Source: Bagarius yarrelli
Lineage: Eukaryota > Chordata > Actinopteri > Siluriformes > Sisoridae
DNA length: 64,000 nt
NCBI GenBank assembly: GCA_005784505.1
Contig: VCAZ01000045.1
Span: forward strand, 2,640,501-2,704,500
Reading direction: 5' to 3'
Both the position numbers and the translations under genes were made by a program. Positions 57,095 through 64,000 of the stretch are shown here, piece after piece (the stretch's first letter is position 1; every line of letters starts with the position of its first letter). Below the pieces are notes generated by a model. It did no database searches. It worked only from the letters and a program-made list of their open reading frames with translations, and was not told the origin of the DNA.

Positions 57095-58630
57095 AAAACT
57101 CTATAACTACCAGTGGCCATTACACACTATAACTACCAGTGACCAACAAACTCTACAACTACGAATGGCCATCAAACTCACCATAACTAGTGGCCACAAC
57201 TCTATCAACTACCATACAACTACGAATGGCCATCAAACTCTATAACTACCAGTAACCATCAAACTCTACAACTACCAGTAACCATCAAACTCTACAACTA
57301 CCAGTGGCCATCAAACTCTATCAACTACCAGTGACCAACAAACTCTATAACTACCAGTAACCATCAAACTCTATAACTACCAGTGACCATCAAACTCTAT
57401 AACTACCAGTGGCCATCAAACTCTATAACTACCAGTGACCAACAAACTCTATAACTACCAGTGACCATCAAACTCTATAACTACCAGTGACCATCAAACT
57501 CTATAACTACCAGTGACCATCAAACTCTATAACTACCAGTGACCATCAAACTCTATAACTACCAGTGACCATCAAACTCTATAACTACCAGTGACCAACA
57601 AACTCTATAACTACCAGTGGCCATCAACTCTACAACTACCAGTGGCCCATCAAACTCTAACAAACTACCAATGGCCATCAAACTCTATAACTACCTCAGT
57701 GGCCATCAAACTACTACCCATAACCCTCAAACTACCATACACCTCTATAAATACCAGGCCATCAAACTCTATAACTACCAGTCCATCAAACTCTACAAAC
57801 TAACCAGTGGCCATCAAACTCTATAACTACCAGTGGCCATGTGCCATCAAACTCTATAACTACCAGTGGCCATCAACTCTAAACTCTATAACTACCAGTG
57901 GCCATCAACTATGGCAATCAAACTCAAACTCTATAACTACCAGTGGCCATCAAACTCCAATATAAACTCTATAACTCTACCAGTGGCCATCAAACTCTAT
58001 AACTAACCAGTGGCCATCAAACTACCAGTCTATAACTACAACAGTGGCCATCAAACTCTACAACTATCAGTGGCTATCAAACTCTATAACTACCAGTGAC
58101 CAACAAACTCTATAACTACCAGTGACCAACAAACTCTATAACTACCAGTGACCATCAAACTCTATAACTACCAGTGGCCATCAAACTCTATAACTACCAG
58201 TGACCATCAAACTCTATAACTACCAGTGGCCATCAAACTCTATAACTACCAGTGGCCATCAAACTATACTACTGGCCATATCTTAACTACCAGTGGCCAT
58301 CAAACTCTACAACTACCAGTGGCCATCAAACTCTACAACTATCAGTGGCTATCAAAACTCAAACTCAGTGGCCATCAACTCTAAACTACCAGTGGCCATA
58401 AAACTCTAAACTACTACCAGTGGCCATCAAACTCTATAACTACCAGTGGCCATCAAACTCTATAACTACCAGTGGCCATCAAACTCTATAACTACCAGTG
58501 GCCATCAAACTCTATAACTACCAGTGGCCATCAAACTCTATAACTACCAGTGGCCATCAAACTCTATAACTACCAGTGGCCATCAAACTCTATAACTACC
58601 AGTGGCCATCAAACTCTATAACTACCAGTG
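57095..58630 (+). repeat. 26-bp minisatellite array, about 1.5 kb
   Basis: Head-to-tail units of 26 bp, consensus AAACTCTATAACTACC+AGTGGCCATC with common variants GGCC/GACC, CTATAAC/CTACAAC and CATC/CAAC. Length allows about 59 units. Runs near 57360-57600, 58080-58260 and 58430-58630 are almost uniform, while 57600-58060 and 58260-58430 are scrambled by small deletions and part-units. 26 is not a multiple of 3, so peptides read from it are not real. It ends about 380 bp from the rnf123 exon at 59007. Confidence 0.96.
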
Positions 58631-58734
58631 TCAGTATAACTATAACATGCCGGAAAAAATAAGAGGCCTCTGGCTTTGTATTTTTTAGCTCTTTGTTAAC
58701 ACTTTTTATTTTTTTTTTAATATTTCAATGTATT

Positions 58735-58835
58735 TTTATTTGTTTCACAATATCTTGTGATATATTGTATCGCGTCCAATCAATTATGATATGTATCGCA
58801 TCGGGAGGCCCTTGCCAATACACAGCCCTGGTGGA
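58735..58835. mobile_element. Fragment of a teleost 'gatatcg..cagccctg' repeat
   Basis: TGTGATATATTGTATCGCGT, TATCGCATCGGGAGGCCCTT and CCAATACACAGCCCTGG match a common fish repeat end. A T run follows (58850-58866). Confidence 0.45.
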
Positions 58836-59006
58836 AAGTCACATATTGACTTTTTTTTTTTTTTTTGCTGGTTTCGACTTTTAAAAATATTTTTCAAAAG
58901 AAAAAAATATTTTTTTGGTCTAAGACAGTCCTCAGGTAAAGACTAGCTGAATGCTACAGATGGAGTCTAGTTAGTATAAATCATAAAGTTGTATGAATAA
59001 ACTCAC

Positions 59007-59131
59007 AAGAGTGCAGTGAGAAGTTCTTGTTATCTGCTCCGGCATTGGTATCTCCACGTCCCAGCAGGTGCTGGATTGAGTGAAGCTGGAAACACGGGTC
59101 TGACAGCAGCACCGAGGCAGCCTGAGCGATC
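59007..59131 (-). CDS. rnf123: rnf123 coding exon (fourth from last)
   Basis: A 125-nt internal exon. The acceptor is a pyrimidine-rich stretch ending TGTTACAG at 59132 and the donor is GTGAGT at 59006-59001. One base completes an upstream codon, 41 codons follow, and one T is left over. It encodes IAQAASVLLSDPCFQLHSIQ, then HLLGRGDTNAGADNKNFSLHS, a mostly helical segment before the RING. The joining codon T+AT (Tyr) with the next exon keeps the frame. The open frame runs on into intron on both sides, but codon usage and conserved-looking helix are confined to the exon. A (CT)n tract lies about 200 nt upstream in the intron. The earlier exon is not in the window as far as I can see. Confidence 0.88.
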
Positions 59132-59336
59132 CTGTAACACACAACCCGGTCTGATTTTAGTGATATAAACACAGTTAAGGATCCAGAATAAGGCATTGGT
59201 ATTAAGACCTGCGGACACAATGCAACCAAGTGCATCATTACCATCCACGGGAACAGAATTTGGTATACACAAAAATTCTTTAAAAAATAAGACTTTTCTA
59301 TGTTTTCGAAAAGAAATCTGAGAGAAAAAGCGTAAA

Positions 59337-59337
<1 letters not shown>

Positions 59338-59374
<37 letters not shown>

Positions 59375-59384
59375 CGCGAGAGGG
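59338..59384 (-). repeat. (CT)n microsatellite upstream of rnf123 exon
   Basis: AG repeat on the plus strand (CT on the transcript) about 200 nt upstream of the acceptor at 59132. Antisense frames through it read poly Ser/Leu and are artefacts. Confidence 0.92.
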
Positions 59385-59949
59385 AAAAACAAACACACAG
59401 CCTGTCATCCACTGCTTAGACATGATGAAGGTCAACACCAGCAGCACACTTGTTCTGACAGCACACAGACACAACACCTCAGTAAAAAACAAACACGCGT
59501 CTAAAAATAGACCCTCCGTTGTTGTTTCTCGGCCAATACTGATACACACTGAGCGTCAACATGCTTCAAAGATAGGAGGAAAAAAAACAAGCAAGTCCCG
59601 ATGCTTACAGTTTAGTCTGAAGACGCTACATCAAGGTTTACTGCTGGGTGCTACACCCGTTCACTATCTTTTACCTTGTCTTTGGTTGTACATTTTTTCC
59701 ACACCTACTCACACAAGAAGTTTACGATGCGAGCTGGTCATGTGATAAACGTTTTCATTACTTGCAGTAATGAATCGCAGTGCAATGATTTATGCTTTTT
59801 GGTAAATTTATCTGTTTGGTAAATCGATTGGATAATAGCTGTAATGAATCATATCTCTTTATCACCAACACATTGCCAGTGATGAAGGCGGTGATGGTTC
59901 AGGAAACCGGTAAACCACAGGATAATCAAATATAGGAGTGTAATATGTA

Positions 59950-59955
<6 letters not shown>
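59385..59955 (-). other. rnf123 intron sequence, no exon found
   Basis: A 107-codon plus-strand frame (59422-59745) has no motif. No minus-strand frame bounded by AG and GT fits the phase-2 entry needed. Confidence 0.45.
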
Positions 59956-59956
<1 letters not shown>

Positions 59957-60000
<44 letters not shown>

Positions 60001-60009
60001 TTTTTTTTT
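59957..60009 (+). repeat. (TG)n followed by T run
   Basis: About 20 TG units then 13 T, directly abutting the left end of a Tc1-derived MITE. Confidence 0.95.
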
Positions 60010-60475
60010 GTGGACACCTCCCGATCATATGTGGTTCAAAATGTTGCTACAAATTTGGAAGCACACAGTTGTCTGGAAGGTCTTTATATGTTGTAGCATT
60101 CTATTATTCCTTCACTGGAACTAACAGACTGAAATATTTGGTTAAGATGCGTTCTGATTGAAGTGGAAAAACTCGAGCGGTCTGCACAAAGGCCTGAACT
60201 GAACACCGGCAAACACCTTTGTGATGAATTGGAACGACGATTGCACCACAGACCTCCTCACATGGAGTACGTGTCCGATTTTACTAATACTACTGTAGCT
60301 AAATAAACACCAATCTCATATTTCATCTCCAAATTGTAGTGGAAAGTTCTACTAGAAGAGTGAAGCCTAATCTACCAGCAAAACTTGGAGTAAATCTGGA
60401 ATGAGATCTTTAAAATCCACATATGTTTTTGATGTTTAGGTGTCCACAAACTTTTGGTAATACAGTGCATATAGG
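60010..60475 (+). mobile_element. Tc1-derived MITE, near complete
   Basis: Ends are inverted: GTGGACACCTCCCGATCATA on the left, AGGTGTCCACAAACTTTTGG on the right. The interior holds the relic of a transposase 3' region: ...GAACACCGGCAAACACCTTT..GATGAATTGGAACG. No frame. Confidence 0.8.
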
Positions 60476-60520
60476 TGACTATATTACCAAAATGTTATGA
60501 AGAACTGACTATTCACATTA

Positions 60521-60683
60521 ACGGCATTTTGGCAGACGCCCTTATCCAAAGCAACTTACATTTATCTCTTTTATACAACTAAGCAATTAGAGGTTAAGGG
60601 CCTTGCTCAGGTGCCCAGCAGTGGCAGCTTGGTGGTGCTGGGAATCGAACCCCTGATTTTCCAGTCAGCATTCCAACACCTTA
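60521..60683 (-). mobile_element. SINE family A (minus), well preserved
   Basis: GGCATTTTGGCAGACGCCCT, AAGGGCCTTGCTCAGGTGCC, GGAATCGAACCCCTGA (B-box complement). Lies between two Tc1-derived MITE copies. Confidence 0.9.
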
Positions 60684-60689
60684 TACAAC

Positions 60690-60940
60690 ATGTTGCCAAA
60701 TATTTGAAGGCACAAAAAAAACTGCTCCTGTGCACAAAGCTCCTGAGCTCCATGAAGACATTGTATGTTCTGCTTGATGTTTAGGAGCTCAAGTGTCCTG
60801 CACAGAGCCCTGCCTCTGAACACCTTTGGGATGAACTAGAACACAGACTGCACAGTCTCCAAACTCAACATCGGTGCCTGACGTTCTAGTGGCTGAAAGA
60901 GCAAATATCCACAGTGGAAAGTCTTTGCTGAAGGGTGTTT
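60690..60940 (+). mobile_element. Tc1-derived MITE, second copy (partial)
   Basis: Retains coding traces: CPAQSPAS-EHLWDELEHRLH can be read at about 60797-60856, the region after the second catalytic Asp of Tc1-like transposases, with a few residues deleted. The ends are not clear. Confidence 0.7.
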
Positions 60941-61029
60941 TTTTTTTTGTAAACTCAAAATGGAATGCATGGAATGTAGGCGTGGTATTCAGGCACCTCT
61001 TTATATCTACCGGTTGTATTCCATCTGTT

Positions 61030-61460
61030 GTTTCCCAACCCATTTTCCTCATACATTTATGGAACAAGGGACCAACATGGGGTCAGCAGTGATGGTAGCA
61101 AGAGCTCCATGTCACTAATGGATTGGAAGAGAGTCCCATTTCTAAAAATAACTAGTCATCCGATGTTGTTAGGCAAAAGCAACGGTGAGAGGGTATTGAG
61201 CATTTTGAGATTAATCACAGAAATTAAAAAGCAAACATTAGATGCATCAATGCTCCTTTCAGAGAAATCTGACATAAGTAAACACACCGAGTCTGACATG
61301 CAAACACTGGCATGATTAATGAAATCCACAGGAGTGGGCAAGTAACCCAGATAAACAACGAAAGCAAATAAATGACCACATGGGTTCGAGAAAAATAACA
61401 CACACTGTCTGACACATTAACACACCTAACTGGCAGCTGTCCTACTGATCAACTGGAAGA
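61030..61460. other. Unique intronic sequence, possibly conserved
   Basis: Unique, with overlapping short frames on both strands and a homeodomain-type GCATGATTAATGAAATCC. No exon logic. Weak candidate for a non-coding element. Confidence 0.2.
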
Positions 61461-61500
61461 GGCAGAATGTAGCTGGAAGGTGTTTTTCAAAATCCATTTA

Positions 61501-61503
<3 letters not shown>

Positions 61504-61532
<29 letters not shown>
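61504..61532 (+). repeat. (AC)n microsatellite
   Basis: About 14 uninterrupted AC units. Confidence 0.95.
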
Positions 61533-61534
<2 letters not shown>

Positions 61535-61603
61535 CGCTTCTTACTCTACAGCCGTCGGAGTAAGCCATTTTCTACCCACTCATCTCTTACCACTGGCACT
61601 AAA

Positions 61604-61629
61604 ATACACACACACACACACACACACAC
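61604..61629 (+). repeat. (AC)n microsatellite
   Basis: About 13 AC units, 70 bp from the previous run. Confidence 0.95.
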
Positions 61630-62269
61630 CCAAAACCAAAACCACATGTCCAACTCTCGTTAACGTTCGAGTCGATAAAATATTCTTGAAATCAGTGATG
61701 ACAAGAAACGACCAGTTTTTCGAAAGCAGTGGTCTGATTTGTGAATTAAAAAAAAAAACAAACACAGAAAGAGAAAGAAACACAAACACCATCCTGAGAA
61801 CATATTAACAGCTAAATGCGCTTCAACATGTCATGCACACATGTCCCCTCTCACCAGGTATGTTCACACCAGGCAATTCTCAAGGGAGACACTTTACATG
61901 TGCAAAAGCAGAACACGTGGTAGCATGTGGTTTTGCTAATTAGGAAGACAACCGAGCATGAATATGGTGGTTAAATAAAGGTTAATCCCAGAGAGCATAC
62001 AGAAGTGAGGACGATGTTCTGATTGGACAGAATGTGATGACTTTTCTAGAACAGCAGTTTTGGCAGCAATTCTATTTTCACAAAGGAAGCACCTTTAGGA
62101 CGATGAGTGGATAAACAAGGAATCAAGATACCGTTAGCATGCATTGCGTAACATCAGTAACATTAGTGGATAAAAACACACAAAATAAACAAAACACCTA
62201 AGGGATAATCATAGTCTTTAACTGTACACTGTTGTCGAATACATTGTTCCACTTATTTTCCAGGTTACA

Positions 62270-62418
62270 CCTGCTCTACACCCTGCTGATTACCTGGTTC
62301 AGGTGTGTTCAGTCAATCAGAAGCTGGAATATACCATTTCAGATGAGGGTGGAGAGAGTCCAACCCTCTGATTGACTGAACACACCTGAACCAGGTAATC
62401 AGCAGTGTGTAGGGCAGG
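62270..62418. repeat. 52-bp inverted repeat (foldback)
   Basis: Left arm 62270-62321 and right arm 62367-62418 pair at 50 of 52 positions around a 45-nt loop. Core: GATTACCTGGTTCAGGTGTG and complement. Probably a foldback MITE. Confidence 0.93.
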
Positions 62419-62605
62419 GGTAGCTGATAAAACAAGTAGAACAAAGTAACTTAAAATAGGTTACCCTGTCCATACTAAATGCATAAATATACACACAAAT
62501 ATACAAATATAATGCACATATATATACACAATATACACAACAAGCGGGCTCCTGTTAAGATTTCAGGAAACTGAGGTATCTAATAAAACATATTTTCTGT
62601 AAAGA

Positions 62606-62641
62606 GAAAAAAAAAAAAAAAAAAAAAAAAATTAAAAAAAA
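62606..62641 (+). repeat. Poly(A) tract
   Basis: About 26 A, then ATTAAAAAAAA; could be the tail of a retroposed sequence, but no retroposon body is recognised upstream. Confidence 0.85.
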
Positions 62642-62671
62642 GTTTAAAAAAGCGGTTTATATATAAACGTC

Positions 62672-62703
62672 TGTGTGTGTGTGTGTGTGCGTGTGCGTGT
62701 GTG
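62672..62703 (+). repeat. (GT)n microsatellite
   Basis: GT run with two GC interruptions. Confidence 0.93.
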
Positions 62704-62922
62704 TTACGAAATGCCAGGCAGTGACACAGATTAGTAAAAACCCAGATGGGCATGTTTGTTGATGATGAAAGAAACAGGTGATAACGAAGGATGGCACGGT
62801 GAGCCGGAGGATATTGTGGAATGTCAGAGAGCAGGAGGAAGTCCACAGAGCCAGAAGTGAAGGGGCGAAAGATAGTCGGGGACAGGAGCCCAGAAACAGG
62901 TAACTATGAAGGAGAAGGTTCG

Positions 62923-63295
62923 TAATAGTTAGTATCGAGTCTAGCATTAACACTGAGGTTTTAGACAATGACTATGTGTGCAGCGTATACGGGAGTAAGT
63001 GTGTGTGTGTGTGTGGAGTGATTGGGGATATTGAGTGACAGGTGTCATTAATTGTGCAGTGGGAGAATTAGGTGAAAAGATGGGTGTTACTAAGACTATA
63101 TATGTATATATATACATACACATATATACACATATATACACACACACACACATATATATATTTATTTATTTATTAACACCCATCTTTGTCACTTACTCTT
63201 CTTAGTCTTCTTAGTCTCCTCCTGCATAGTCCCACACATAGTCATTGTCTGGTCTTAAACCTCAGTGTTAATGCTAGACTCGATACTAACTATTA
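62923..63295. repeat. Nested inverted repeat with AT/AC loop
   Basis: Outer arms 62923-62980 and 63233-63295 pair almost perfectly (one 5-nt insertion and one mismatch in the right arm). Inner arms 63072-63089 and 63174-63192 (GATGGGTGTTA / TAACACCCATC) also pair. The loop 63090-63173 is mostly TA, CA and ACAT repeats. Confidence 0.93.
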
Positions 63296-63618
63296 CAAAA
63301 AAGCAAATATAATGCATCATTTTAGTGTAATTGTACTGTCCTGTCTGGTGTTGTCTGTAACCCCAACAGTTTTCCATTCCATGTGCATTATTATTTCTAT
63401 CATTTAAACTTGTTAAAAATATATTTACTTACTGAATCAAATCCAAATCATTTCCTTCATTTCTTCTTATTTGCACTTTCTTCTTGATCTTTCTTCTTGA
63501 TTTGCAAGTTCTGGCTTAAAAAAGCAAACCTTTTATACTCTATAGACTCTATTTTTAAAAGCTTAGAGTTTTTTCATTTAAACTTGGGTGGATTATACAG
63601 TAGTTGAAACCTTTTACT
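63296..63618 (-). other. Presumed rnf123 intron, no exon seen
   Basis: AT-rich with a CTTCTTGAT duplication near 63480-63500. Confidence 0.4.
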
Positions 63619-63663
63619 TAGAAAAAAAAAAAAAAAAAAAAAAGGAAAAAAAAAAAAAAAAAA
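63619..63663 (+). repeat. Interrupted poly(A) tract
   Basis: About 43 A broken by one GG. Confidence 0.92.
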
Positions 63664-64000
63664 CCTTATGATGCATTTGCGAACAGGTTGTTCAGGTAGA
63701 CCTTTCAGTGCATGTTCCCTACCGCGAGATGCTAAACGTCTCTCTGGGCTTTTCTGTAGCTTGTGTCAGCTCAGCGGAAAGCCTTAATTTTTTTCTACAG
63801 ATTCTTCAAAGCGCAACAAAGGAAGATTGATTTGTAAGCCAAAGTCAGTCAGAATAATTACCATTGTAAGTTTAATGCGTGACAACAACAGCTGAGAGAA
63901 CCCCTCAGGAATCCTTTTGTCTGTCGAGTGAGTCAATGTTCTGCCCTAAGACTTTGGAAAAGATTGCTGTGTTTTTCCATTTTCTGATCTCTGATTTAAT
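63664..64000 (-). other. Presumed rnf123 intron to window end
   Basis: Slightly GC-richer unique sequence. I searched the minus strand for the preceding rnf123 exon and found no convincing acceptor-frame-donor combination. Confidence 0.35.

Larger units (their letters stand above)
36851..59131 (-). other. rnf123: rnf123 locus, 3' part (four terminal exons and three introns)
   Basis: Minus-strand gene segment. The four exons are 59131-59007, 51079-50985, 38261-38176 and 36950-36851. Exon ends fit together: exon one ends with a lone T that joins AT to make a Tyr codon; the second ends in phase 0; the third ends AA and joins A to make Lys. The joined 134 residues end with the RING finger typical of RNF123/KPC1, the catalytic subunit of the KPC ubiquitin ligase, known from mammals to target p27Kip1 and to promote p105 NF-kB processing. 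The family protein is about 1,300 residues, so roughly the last tenth is here; the SPRY domain and central region lie beyond 64000. Assignment rests on recognising the RING and helical tail, not on a search. Confidence 0.92.

Noticed and set aside
57095..58630. Regular array considered as a CRISPR
   Set aside because: Units are directly adjacent with no unique spacers, the 26-bp unit is the whole period, and the context is vertebrate.
58981..59412. Whole 143-codon minus-strand frame as one protein
   Set aside because: The first half translates a (CT)n tract and intron; only 59131-59007 is bounded by splice signals and fits rnf123.
60789..61067. 92-codon minus-strand frame
   Set aside because: Antisense through a Tc1-derived MITE.
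61028..61315. 95-codon plus-strand frame as a missing exon
   Set aside because: Wrong strand for rnf123 and no conserved motif or splice logic.
62606..62641. Poly(A) tract as the tail of a processed pseudogene
   Set aside because: No gene-like sequence upstream on the same strand.
1..64000. Endogenous virus or viral relic
   Set aside because: I saw no gag, pol or env-like segment and no LTR pair; the mobile DNA is Tc1-type, MITE, SINE and LINE.

Overview
This is a vertebrate, almost certainly teleost, nuclear window. It has canonical GT-AG introns around short coding exons and very little coding density. Simple repeats are abundant (GT, GA, GATA, GAAA, TA), and a dense mosaic of fish-type transposon relics fills the rest: tRNA-headed SINEs, Tc1-like elements and MITEs, and LINE 3' ends. 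Nothing looks prokaryotic or viral. A catfish-like or other otophysan fish is my guess from the repeat style only. None of the open reading frames of 60-150 codons looks like an intact gene.

The one protein-coding gene I can support lies on the minus strand: the last four exons of rnf123 (KPC1, a RING E3 ubiquitin ligase), at 59131-59007, 51079-50985, 38261-38176 and 36950-36851. Each has good splice sites, and the phases join without a break into 134 codons ending in a complete C3HC4 RING finger and a TAG stop. Earlier exons must lie beyond base 64000. The introns are about 7.9, 12.7 and 1.2 kb. The 3' UTR probably runs from 36850 to about 36020, where two AATAAA signals lie in a 28-bp tandem duplication.

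Region by region: 1-1640 is a purine-rich compound microsatellite with a recurring unique core, then a degraded dispersed-repeat tail. 1640-36000 is the gene-free 3' flank of rnf123. It holds SINEs, nested MITEs, a dead Tc1-like transposase copy (33.7-35.0 kb), GTGA and GATA simple-sequence tracts (9.3-9.7 and 10.5-11.4 kb) and several unique stretches with the look of conserved non-coding elements (2.2, 13.7-14.3, 16.5-17.2 and 22.0-22.3 kb). 36-59 kb is rnf123 with TE-filled introns, including a LINE C-terminal coding relic with a (TA)n tract (48.5 kb), an enhancer-like island (52.4-52.9 kb) and a 1.5-kb minisatellite with a 26-bp unit (57.1-58.6 kb). 59-64 kb is upstream intron with Tc1-derived MITEs, long AC/GT runs and two strong inverted repeats at 62.3 and 62.9-63.3 kb.

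I found no new multi-gene system. The most interesting points are a pure CT tract serving as the polypyrimidine tract of the final RING exon, the 26-bp minisatellite beside an rnf123 exon, the transposon nesting at 23.9-24.9 and 26.3-27.1 kb, and the hairpin-forming repeats at 62-63 kb.
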